Shown: in pieces, positions 26,529 through 34,296 of the stretch
Layout of the letters: each line of letters starts with the position of its first letter
Numbering within the stretch: position 1 is the first letter of the stretch
Assembly (NCBI GenBank): GCA_965197375.1
Contig: CBDAMZ010000008.1
Location: 62,001 to 126,000 of the forward strand
DNA: 64,000 nucleotides
DNA from: CBDAMZ01 sp965197375
GTDB lineage: Bacteria > Acidobacteriota > Vicinamibacteria > Vicinamibacterales > UBA8438
Direction: 5' to 3'
Made by a program: the position numbers and the translations under genes
The notes under the pieces: model-generated
What the model saw: only the letters and a program-made list of their open reading frames with translations
Told to the model about the DNA's origin: nothing
Databases searched by the model: none

Positions 26529-26788
26529 ACTTCTTGGAGAGGCAGCTGGAAGATCCGGTCCGCTTCACCAGGATCAAGCGCTGGTTTTATGTCAGTCTGG
26601 CCGCGTTGGCTCTCGCCGAAATCGTTCTTCCGCGCCTCTTCGGCGGCCTGCATCCCCATTTCTCGTTCGAGAGCTTTCCGGCGTGGGGCTCGCTGTATGG
26701 ATTGGTCTCCTGCGTCGCGATCATAGTGGTGTCAAAGGCCCTCGGTAAACTGTGGCTCATGCGCCGCGAGGACTACTATGACTCTTGA
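26525..26788 (+). CDS. Small two-helix membrane protein of the nuo operon
   Basis: 87 residues, not assigned to a named family. A basic N-terminus (RFTRIKRW) precedes helix 1 (about 21-40, FYVSLAALALAEIVLPRLF). A short loop with HPHFSFESFPAWGS follows, then helix 2 (about 57-74, LYGLVSCVAIIVVSKAL) and the charged end LWLMRREDYYDS. It overlaps both neighbours (ATG 26525 over the preceding stop; its own end over the next ATG), so it is translated with two antiporter-like subunits. It may be an assembly factor or spacer subunit between them. Similar small proteins occur in Mrp-type operons, but I cannot name a match. Confidence 0.75.
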   Translation: MNFLERQLEDPVRFTRIKRWFYVSLAALALAEIVLPRLFGGLHPHFSFESFPAWGSLYGLVSCVAIIVVSKALGKLWLMRREDYYDS

Positions 26789-28544
26789 GTGGGTGCACCC
26801 GGGGATCTTGCTGATCCTGGGCGCCTGGCTCCTGCCGTTTCTCAAAGGTCGGCTCAAACGCACGGCGATGCTCGTCCTGCCTGCCGCGGCGCTGGTCGAC
26901 TGCCTACTCATGATGCCTGGGACCTATGGCGTGGCGAGTTTCCTCGGGCAGGAACTCGTGTTCGGCCGCGTGGACAGCTTGAGCCTGGTCTTTTCCTACG
27001 TCTTTTCACTCATGGCCCTCCTGGGCATGGTCTACGCGCTCCATGTTGAGGACGATTGCCAGCACGTGACCGCCCTGACTTATGCGGGGGGAGCACTCGG
27101 GGTGACATTTGCCGGGGACTTGCTCTCTCTGTACGTCTTCTGGGAGCTCATGGCGATTTCATCATCGCTGTTGGTACTGCTGCGCCGCGAACCATCAGCC
27201 GTGGCAGCCGGGTTCCGTTACCTTCTGGTCCATGTATTCGGGGGGCTCATCCTCTTGGCAGGGGTAGTGCTCTATTGGTCTGAGACCGGGTCTCTTGCCT
27301 TTGGGGATATGGGGGCTTCCTCCGGCGGACTGGCCTGGACCATGATCCTCGCCGCCTTTCTCCTCAACGCGGCGGTCCCACCCCTCGGGGCATGGCTTCC
27401 CGACGCCTACCCCGAGGCCACGGTCACCGGCGCGGTCTTCATGACCGCCTTCACCACAAAGTCCGCCGTTTATGCCTTGATCCGAGGCTACGCGGGAACG
27501 GAGATCCTGGTCTGGGTGGGGGCGCTCATGGCGGTCTACGGCGTGGTCTACGCGGTGCTGGAAAACGACGCGCGCCGACTGTTGGCCTACCATATTATTA
27601 GCCAAGTCGGCTACATGGTCTGCGGCGTGGGAATCGGGACCGCGCTGGCCACAAACGGGGCCACGGCCCACGCCTTCGCGCACATCCTCTACAAGGCGCT
27701 CCTCTTTATGGGAGCCGGCGCCGTCCTGCAGATGACCGGGGTACGAAAACTCAGCGAAATGGGCGGGCTTTACAAGACGATGCCGGTCACGCTCGGCCTC
27801 TACATGGTCGGGGCCTTTGCCATCTCTGCAGTGCCGCTCTTCAGCGGCTTTGTGAGCAAGTCCATGGTGGTTTCTGCCGCGGGCGAGGCCCACCAGGGGC
27901 TGATCCTACTCATGCTCACTCTAGCCTCGGCCGGGACTTTCTTGCACACGGGCCTGAAGCTTCCCTATTTCATGTTCTTCGGTACGGATTCGGGCCGGCG
28001 GGCACAGGAACCGCCCACGAATATGCTCGTGGCTATGGGCCTTGCTGCAGCCGCGTGTGTCCTGATCGGGGTTTTCCCCGGGCTCCTGTACGCGCACCTC
28101 CCAGACCGGGTGGACTACGTCCCATATACGATGCACCACGTCACAAGCACACTTGGGATGTTGGGCTTCACCGCGCTGGGTTTCTTCCTGCTACTCAAGC
28201 ACCTTGACCCCGAGCCCGCAATGAGCCTCGACACGGACTGGTTCTACCGCCGTGGTTCGGCCGGGTTTGTGACGTTAGTCCAGGGGCCTCTAGCGCGTCT
28301 GGAGTACGGCTTCGTCGCAGAGATCTATGAGTTTGTGATACAGCGACCTGTGTTAGGCGTGGCGAGTCTCTTACGCAGATTCGACAACACCGTCGTCGAT
28401 GCAGGCATCATGGGCGTGGGACATTCGACCCAGGGCCTGGGCCAAGTCTTGAAGACGGCGGCCAGCGGACACACCCAGCATTATGGGCTGATCATGGCGG
28501 CCGGAATTCTGTTGCTCGTGGCCCTGGTAGTGCTTGTGTCATGA
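26778..28544 (+). CDS. Antiporter-like complex I subunit with NuoL-like C-terminal arm
   Basis: 588 residues. The core resembles MrpD: FWELMAISSSLLVLL (Glu123), PPLGAWLPDAYPEATVTGAV, TTKSAVYALIRG (Lys228) and LFSGFVSKSMVV (Lys361). At position 197 it has Asn (FLLNAAVPPLGAWLP), where the other three antiporter-like proteins of the operon have the helix-7 Lys. The last 120 residues (PLARLEYGFVAEIYEFVIQRP, LRRFDNTVVDAGIMG, TQHYGLIMAAGILLL) look like the amphipathic lateral helix and final anchor helix of NuoL. It is therefore the best candidate for the distal NuoL position, although its core is of another type. Its end overlaps nuoM by ATGA. Confidence 0.82.
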   Translation: MTLEWVHPGILLILGAWLLPFLKGRLKRTAMLVLPAAALVDCLLMMPGTYGVASFLGQELVFGRVDSLSLVFSYVFSLMALLGMVYALHVEDDCQHVTALTYAGGALGVTFAGDLLSLYVFWELMAISSSLLVLLRREPSAVAAGFRYLLVHVFGGLILLAGVVLYWSETGSLAFGDMGASSGGLAWTMILAAFLLNAAVPPLGAWLPDAYPEATVTGAVFMTAFTTKSAVYALIRGYAGTEILVWVGALMAVYGVVYAVLENDARRLLAYHIISQVGYMVCGVGIGTALATNGATAHAFAHILYKALLFMGAGAVLQMTGVRKLSEMGGLYKTMPVTLGLYMVGAFAISAVPLFSGFVSKSMVVSAAGEAHQGLILLMLTLASAGTFLHTGLKLPYFMFFGTDSGRRAQEPPTNMLVAMGLAAAACVLIGVFPGLLYAHLPDRVDYVPYTMHHVTSTLGMLGFTALGFFLLLKHLDPEPAMSLDTDWFYRRGSAGFVTLVQGPLARLEYGFVAEIYEFVIQRPVLGVASLLRRFDNTVVDAGIMGVGHSTQGLGQVLKTAASGHTQHYGLIMAAGILLLVALVVLVS

Positions 28545-30010
28545 CGGCCTATCCAGTTCTCACCTTCACGACATTCCTGCCTCTCGTGGGTGCGGCTTTG
28601 ATTCTACTGTTCGGCGGCGAACGACTTGCACGCTGGGTCGCCCTGGCAGCCACCCTGGGAACCCTTGCTGTTTCGGCTCCGCTCTACCAGCACTTCGACA
28701 AGGCCTCGAGCGCCCTGCAATTCGTCGAGTCTCGAGACTGGATCCCGTCGTTGAACATCGCCTATGCCATGGGCGTCGACGGCATCAGCCTCCCGTTCAT
28801 CTTTCTCGCCACACTGCTGAGCATCCTTTGCGTCAGCGTTTCGTGGACTGCAGTCCAAACGAGAGTGGGAGAGTTCTACGCGGCGCTTTTGGTTGCGGAG
28901 ACGGCGATGATCGGGCTTTTTGCCGCATCGAATCTTTTTCTCTTCTTTATCTTCTGGGAACTCATACTCGTTCCGCTCTTTCTCCTCATCGGTGTCTGGG
29001 GAGGTCCGGAGCGCGTCTACGCGGCTGTCAAGTTTTTGATTTTCACCCTGGCCGGAAGCGTCTTGATGCTTGTGGGCATCATCGCCCTGTACGTCACCTT
29101 AGGCACGCTCGACTTCAAGGCCATGGCCCAGGCCGGGGAGAGCCTTCAGCCTGTTCACCAAGCCTGGCTCTTCGCGGCTTTTCTGGCTGCCTTCGCGGTC
29201 AAGGTACCCATGTTCCCGGTGCACACCTGGCTCCCGAACGCCCACACCGAGGCCCCTACTGCGGGAAGCGTGATCCTGGCCGGGATACTCCTCAAGATGG
29301 GCGCGTACGGTTTCCTGCGGGTTTCGATTCCCGTACTTCCAGACGCCGTCGAGCTTTTCCTCCCGGCCATGCTGGTTATCTCTGCGGTGGCCATCGTCTA
29401 TGGCGCGTACGTGACCCTGGTCCAGACTGACGTCAAACGCCTCGTCGCCTACTCGAGTGTTAGCCACATGGGCTTCGTCACCTTAGGCATCTTCACACTC
29501 AGCCGGAGCGGAGTCGAGGGCGCGATCCTCCAGATGATCAACCATGGGATCATCTCGGCCGCGCTTTTCTTGTGCATCGGCATGATCTACGAGCGCACCC
29601 ACACGCGCGAGATCAAAGACTACGGAGGTGTTGCGAAAACCGCGCCGGTCTATTCGACGTTGCTAGCGCTGTTTTGTCTGGCGGCCGCGGGGGTCCCGGG
29701 TTTGAATTCATTCGTCGGGGAGTTCCTCATCATCAGCGGTGCCTTCCAGACCCACGTCTGGCTGGGGGTCATGGCTGTCTGGGGGGTCGCCCTGGGAACT
29801 GCCTATCTGATTTGGCTCTATTACCGAGTTGTCATGGGCGAGCTCAACCCGGGGCTCGAGGGACTCAGGCTTGAGCTCAACGCCCGCGAGGTCGCAACGT
29901 TGGCCCCACTGGCCTTGCTCGCCTTGGGTCTCGGCCTCTACCCGGAGTGCGTCCTCTCATACCTTCGTGCTCCCGTGACGGAGCTCCTAGGTGCCGGAGT
30001 TGTACCGTGA
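28541..30010 (+). CDS. nuoM: NADH-quinone oxidoreductase subunit M
   Basis: 489 residues, typical for NuoM. Channel residues are Glu140 (FIFWELILVPLFLLIG), Lys221 (FAVKVPMFPVHTWLP), Lys252 (GILLKMGAYGFLR) and the helix-12 Glu in NSFVGEFLI. GVDGISLPFIFL near the N-terminus and VAYSSVSHMGFVTLG are also diagnostic. It transfers one proton per turnover in standard models. The TGA overlaps the GTG of nuoN. Confidence 0.95.
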   Translation: MTAYPVLTFTTFLPLVGAALILLFGGERLARWVALAATLGTLAVSAPLYQHFDKASSALQFVESRDWIPSLNIAYAMGVDGISLPFIFLATLLSILCVSVSWTAVQTRVGEFYAALLVAETAMIGLFAASNLFLFFIFWELILVPLFLLIGVWGGPERVYAAVKFLIFTLAGSVLMLVGIIALYVTLGTLDFKAMAQAGESLQPVHQAWLFAAFLAAFAVKVPMFPVHTWLPNAHTEAPTAGSVILAGILLKMGAYGFLRVSIPVLPDAVELFLPAMLVISAVAIVYGAYVTLVQTDVKRLVAYSSVSHMGFVTLGIFTLSRSGVEGAILQMINHGIISAALFLCIGMIYERTHTREIKDYGGVAKTAPVYSTLLALFCLAAAGVPGLNSFVGEFLIISGAFQTHVWLGVMAVWGVALGTAYLIWLYYRVVMGELNPGLEGLRLELNAREVATLAPLALLALGLGLYPECVLSYLRAPVTELLGAGVVP

Positions 30011-31428
30011 TTGGTGCGACCCTGTCTGACCTGGGGCTACTAGTCCCGGAACTGATCCTGGTCGGGATGGCCTCGGCGCTCGTTCTCGCTGCGCGCCGGA
30101 TCCAGAGAGCGCCCGTGGCTGTGGTCGGAACGGTCCTTGCCGCGCTGGCTGCTACTCTGGTCGCGGTTTGGGATTTATCTGTGGGCACCAGGACCGGGTT
30201 TGGCGGCACGATCATCCTGGATGGTTACTCCCAATTCTTCAAGGTCCTCATCGGCGTGACCCTAGCTCTGGCCGCGCTTCTCTCGGTAAAAAGCATCGAC
30301 CGGGATCAGGTTCCGCGTGCCGAGTACCATGCCCTACTCTTGTTGGCCTCGACGGGAATGACGCTCGCAGTTTCAGCTCTGGATCTCCTGGTCGTGTACC
30401 TGGGCCTGGAGCTCATGACCCTTTGCTCCTACATCCTGGTCGGGATCAGGGTGGAGAGGCCGACGTCAAATGAGGCTGCGACCAAGTACTTCCTGCTGAG
30501 TTCCTTCGCTTCGGCCCTGCTTCTGTACGGGATAAGTCTGACCTACGGCGTGACAGGCGCCACAGGCTTTACAGCCATTGCCTCGGCTCTTTCTGAGCAA
30601 GACATGGGGAGCAACCCTCTTCTCTTGGCGGCCATAGGACTAGTGGCCGCGGGGCTTGCCTTTAAGGTTGCAGCAGTGCCCTTCCATGCTTGGGCGCCGG
30701 ACGCGTACCAAGGCGCGAGCGCCCCAGTTGCTGCTTTTTTGGCGGCCGGCTCCAAGGCGACGGGCCTAGCTGTGCTGGGCCGGGTATGCCTGGTCGCGTT
30801 CGGCTCCGAGGCCCATGTCTTGCCCGTGTTTTTGGCGGGGCTCGCCGCCCTCTCTATCGTCGTGGGGAGTTTCATCGCCTTATCCCAAACCGACATGAAA
30901 CGGTTGCTGGCCTATTCTTCCATTGCGCACGTGGGCTACGCTCTCTTGGGCCTCATGGCTGCTACGCCCGAAGGGGTCTCGGCGACCATGACGTATGCCT
31001 TCTTCTATGTCTTTATGACGCTCGGGACCTTTGGGGTGATCATCGCTCTGGGTGAGCGAGGCGAGCACCTGGACGGCTATCAAGGCCTGGCCTCGCAACG
31101 GCCTGGAACAGCCGCGCTCATGCTGATCTTCCTCCTGTCTCTGACTGGCATCCCTCCAACGGCCGGGTTCGTGGCCAAGTTCGTCGTGATCATGAGCGCA
31201 GTGCGTGCGGGGCATGTGGTACTGGCCGTCCTGGCGGTGGCCTGCAGCGTGGTAACAGCGTTCATCTATATGCGCGTGGCGGTCCTCATGTACATGAAGG
31301 AGCCGCAGGAGAAAGCCCCGTCGCGCTTCCCCGTGGCGGTGTCGGCAGCACTCGCCGTCGCCGCACTGGTCACGGTTATCGGTGGAATCTCCCCAGGCAT
31401 CCTCGCGCCCTGGGCGGTGTCACCGTGA
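30007..31428 (+). CDS. nuoN: NADH-quinone oxidoreductase subunit N
   Basis: 473 residues from GTG 30007; the frame extends upstream but only inside nuoM. NuoN motifs: YLGLELMTLCSYILVG (Glu135), EAATKYFLLSSFASALLLYG, FKVAAVPFHAWAPDAYQGA (Lys220), AAGSKATGLAVL (Lys250), LLAYSSIAHVGYALLG and TGIPPTAGFVAKF. It is the antiporter-like subunit nearest the NuoH/J/K core. A 43-nt spacer separates it from nuoA, the only real gap in the operon. Confidence 0.94.
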   Translation: MIGATLSDLGLLVPELILVGMASALVLAARRIQRAPVAVVGTVLAALAATLVAVWDLSVGTRTGFGGTIILDGYSQFFKVLIGVTLALAALLSVKSIDRDQVPRAEYHALLLLASTGMTLAVSALDLLVVYLGLELMTLCSYILVGIRVERPTSNEAATKYFLLSSFASALLLYGISLTYGVTGATGFTAIASALSEQDMGSNPLLLAAIGLVAAGLAFKVAAVPFHAWAPDAYQGASAPVAAFLAAGSKATGLAVLGRVCLVAFGSEAHVLPVFLAGLAALSIVVGSFIALSQTDMKRLLAYSSIAHVGYALLGLMAATPEGVSATMTYAFFYVFMTLGTFGVIIALGERGEHLDGYQGLASQRPGTAALMLIFLLSLTGIPPTAGFVAKFVVIMSAVRAGHVVLAVLAVACSVVTAFIYMRVAVLMYMKEPQEKAPSRFPVAVSAALAVAALVTVIGGISPGILAPWAVSP

Positions 31429-31471
31429 TGTCGATCGATCATGATGTAAGAGATCGTGGGGGTATCGACTC

Positions 31472-31825
31472 GTGAACGAATATATCGGGATCGCGGTCAT
31501 TTTTGTTCTGGCGGGAGGCCTCACGGCCACGATGGTGGCGTTGGGTTCTACGCTGGGCAAGAAGAATTCTACGCGCGTGAAGCTGGAGCCCTTCGAGTGC
31601 GGAAAGGAGCCCTTTTCCCTCCCGATCGGGAAGCTGTCGATCAAATTCTATTTGACCGCGATTCTATTCATCCTATTCGACGTCGAAGTCGTCTTCCTCT
31701 ATCCATGGGCCGTGGTCTACCGCACGCTGGGGACTCTGGGGCTGGTCGAGATGGGGGTTTTTCTGGGGATCTTGATGGTGGGCTACGTTTACGCTTGGGA
31801 CATCGGCGCCCTGGACTGGGAGTGA
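31472..31825 (+). CDS. nuoA: NADH-quinone oxidoreductase subunit A
   Basis: 117 residues, starting at GTG 31472 (MNEYIGIAVIF). Three helices, with the cytoplasmic loop KLEPFECGKEP, KFYLTAILFILFDVEVVFLYPWA and the closing DWE. The Cys-containing loop at the quinone-site entrance is typical. It ends one nucleotide before the nuoB ATG. Confidence 0.95.
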   Translation: MNEYIGIAVIFVLAGGLTATMVALGSTLGKKNSTRVKLEPFECGKEPFSLPIGKLSIKFYLTAILFILFDVEVVFLYPWAVVYRTLGTLGLVEMGVFLGILMVGYVYAWDIGALDWE

Positions 31826-31826
31826 C

Positions 31827-32330
31827 ATGCAGAATGATCCGTCGTATTTCACCAGCCGCCTTGATGAGGCCATCGGATGGGCGCGGAAGTACTCGATTTT
31901 CCAGTACCCCTTCGTAACGGCGTGCTGCGGGATGGAGTACATGGCCACGGCCTGCTCTCACTACGATGTGGACCGCTTTGGCGCGGGCCTCCCTCGATTC
32001 TCTCCGCGCCAAGCCGACGTCCTCTTCGTCGTGGGCACGATCAGTCACAAGATGGCGCCGGTATTGAAACGCATCCATGATCAGATGGCTGAGCCCAATT
32101 GGGTGGTCGCCTTCGGAGTCTGCACCTGCACCGGCGGGTTCTATGACAACTACGCAACCGTGATGGGTATTGACACGATCATGCCGGTGGATGTTTACAT
32201 CCCCGGATGCCCACCGCGGCCGGAGATGGTTCTGGACGGTCTGATGAAGCTCCAGGACAAGATTCAGAGCCAGCACACCACTGGCAAGCGGGCCGCGCCT
32301 GAATCTCGTCCGGCGATTCTCTCGGCATGA
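31827..32330 (+). CDS. nuoB: NADH-quinone oxidoreductase subunit B
   Basis: 167 residues. It carries the ligands of cluster N2, the last iron-sulfur centre before ubiquinone: the tandem cysteines in ACCGMEYM, one in GVCTCTGG and one in IPGCPPRPEM. RHDVDRFG-like YDVDRFGAGLPRFSPRQAD and VGTISHKMAPVLKRIHDQM are also family hallmarks. It overlaps nuoC by ATGA. Confidence 0.96.
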   Translation: MQNDPSYFTSRLDEAIGWARKYSIFQYPFVTACCGMEYMATACSHYDVDRFGAGLPRFSPRQADVLFVVGTISHKMAPVLKRIHDQMAEPNWVVAFGVCTCTGGFYDNYATVMGIDTIMPVDVYIPGCPPRPEMVLDGLMKLQDKIQSQHTTGKRAAPESRPAILSA

Positions 32331-32908
32331 CTGACTCATTTTTGATCAAGTCGGTCACAGACCAGTTCCCTGATGCGGCCTTGGCGTCCCATACATACCG
32401 GGGCGACGCCACGGTGGTTCTGCGTCGAGAGTCGCTGCTCGAAGTGGCGCGGTTTCTCAAGGAGAACCCCGCCTTGAAGATGAACTTCCTCATGGATTTG
32501 ACCGCCGTGGATTACTCCACTTTCGGGAAGCAGCCCGCTCGAGCGTTCTTCTCTTCCTCCGGAGTGGCGGCGAGGCCGACACCTCAGATTCCGGATCAGG
32601 ACCCCTGGCCAGGGCCGCCGGACGGCGCCCGCTTCGCGGTCGTGTACCACTTCTACTCGACGACCCACAAGCATCGACTGCGACTGGTAGTGCCTCTGGA
32701 AGAGGCCACCCCCAAGGTGGATTCCTTGACGTCGTTGTGGGCCGGAGCCAACTGGCTCGAACGAGAGGCGTGGGACATGTTCGGGGTCAGTTTTCTGGGG
32801 CATCCGGACCTACGGCGGATCCTCATGTACCAAGAGTTCGACGGCCACCCGCTGCGCAAGGACTATCCCGTCAACAAGCGCCAGCCCCTGATCGGGCCGA
32901 AGAACTAG
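32327..32908 (+). CDS. nuoC: NADH-quinone oxidoreductase subunit C
   Basis: 193 residues. The 30-kDa subunit signature is seen in ANWLEREAWDMFGVSFLGHPDLRRIL followed by DGHPLRKDYP near the end. The middle contains a short insertion rich in Pro and Asp (about 79-98) that is not usual for the family. It is separate from NuoD here, unlike the NuoCD fusion of enterobacteria. Confidence 0.94.
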   Translation: MTDSFLIKSVTDQFPDAALASHTYRGDATVVLRRESLLEVARFLKENPALKMNFLMDLTAVDYSTFGKQPARAFFSSSGVAARPTPQIPDQDPWPGPPDGARFAVVYHFYSTTHKHRLRLVVPLEEATPKVDSLTSLWAGANWLEREAWDMFGVSFLGHPDLRRILMYQEFDGHPLRKDYPVNKRQPLIGPKN

Positions 32909-32916
32909 TCGTGTCC

Positions 32917-34296
32917 ATGGAAACGAACCCAACGCCAGAAACGATCCCGACGCCTCAGCGCGACGCCGCGGATTTCGAGACGCGGGACATGATGCTCAAC
33001 GTGGGCCCCGCGCACCCGGCCATGCACGGGATCATCCGGATCGTGGCGAAGCTCGACGGGGAAAAGATCGAGGAGGCCGACGTGGAGATCGGCTACCTCC
33101 ACCGCGGCTTCGAGAAGATGTCGGAAACGGTCGACTACAACGGCGTCGTCCCGTACACCGACCGGCTGAACTACGTCTCTCCGTTGATCAACAACATGGG
33201 CTACTGCATGGCCGTGGAGAAGCTCCTCGGGGTCTCGGTGCCGGAGCGTTGCCACTACGTGCGGGTCATCCTCTCGGAGATCTCAAGGATCTCGGACCAC
33301 CTCACCTGCGTGGGCGCGACCGCCATGGAGTTGGGGGCCTTCACCGTCTTTCTCTACATGATCAAGGCGCGAGAGTATCTCTGGGAGCTCGTGGAGAAGG
33401 TAACGGGGGCGCGCCTGACCGTTACGTACTGCCGCGTCGGCGGGGTCAAGGCCGACCTCCCCGAGGATTTCGCCGAGCCCTGCCACAAGGCCTTCGAGGA
33501 GACTCGCAAGGTCATCGACGAAGCGAATGGGCTCCTCACACGGAACCGCATCTTCACAGACCGCATGAACGGAACGGGCGTGATTTCCGAGGAAGACGCC
33601 ATCTCCTACGGGATCACAGGCCCGTTTCTTCGCGCCAGCGGCGGGACGTTCGACGTGCGCAAGGACTGCCCCTACGCCGTCTACGACAGGCTCCCTTTTG
33701 ACGTGCCGGTCGGAACTCGTGGGGACAACATGGATCGTTATCTCGTGCGCATGGAGGAAATGGAGCAGTCGATGCGCATCGTGGAGACGGCGCTGCGCGA
33801 CATACCACCCGGCCCGGTTCTGGTCAACCCAGAGAGCGGACGTCAGATTCCGGCGGCGGAGATGGTGGACCTTGCCAAGGTGGGGAACATCGCGGCCGTC
33901 TCAGGCGGATGCGCGGTCACCGGGCCAACCCTCGAGGGCTCGGGTCGCGCGCAGTATCCGTCGATCGCCACCGACGAGAAGCGGGTCTTTCTTCCTGCCA
34001 AGGAAGACGCCTACGGCAACATCGAGGGGCTCATGCAGCAATTCAAGCTCGTCATGCACGGCCACGGCGTGCGTCCGCCCAAAGGAGAAGTGTACCTTCC
34101 GGTGGAAGGAGCTAACGGGGAGCTCGGGTTCTACGTGGTGAGTGACGGAGCCGGGAACGCGTACCGGGTCCGGGTTCGTCCGCCTTGCTTCGCCATCATG
34201 TCTGCCCTGCCCCAACTCCTGAAAGGGGGCATGATGGCCGACATGGTTCCCACCTTCGGATCGGTCAACATGATCGGCGGAGAGCTCGACCGGTGA
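32917..34296 (+). CDS. nuoD: NADH-quinone oxidoreductase subunit D
   Basis: 459 residues from ATG 32917 (GTG 32911 is an alternative two codons earlier). It lines the quinone cavity with NuoB: NVGPAHPAMHGI, EIGYLHRGFEKMSE, YTDRLNYVSPL, RVILSEISRISDHL, GVISEEDAISYGITGP and the last-helix PTFGSVNMIGGELDR. An extra segment of roughly 50 residues (about 302-360, with NPESGRQIPAAEM and TGPTLEGSGRAQYP) lies before KEDAYGNIEGLM and explains the length over the usual 400. It overlaps the next GTG. Confidence 0.95.
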   Translation: METNPTPETIPTPQRDAADFETRDMMLNVGPAHPAMHGIIRIVAKLDGEKIEEADVEIGYLHRGFEKMSETVDYNGVVPYTDRLNYVSPLINNMGYCMAVEKLLGVSVPERCHYVRVILSEISRISDHLTCVGATAMELGAFTVFLYMIKAREYLWELVEKVTGARLTVTYCRVGGVKADLPEDFAEPCHKAFEETRKVIDEANGLLTRNRIFTDRMNGTGVISEEDAISYGITGPFLRASGGTFDVRKDCPYAVYDRLPFDVPVGTRGDNMDRYLVRMEEMEQSMRIVETALRDIPPGPVLVNPESGRQIPAAEMVDLAKVGNIAAVSGGCAVTGPTLEGSGRAQYPSIATDEKRVFLPAKEDAYGNIEGLMQQFKLVMHGHGVRPPKGEVYLPVEGANGELGFYVVSDGAGNAYRVRVRPPCFAIMSALPQLLKGGMMADMVPTFGSVNMIGGELDR

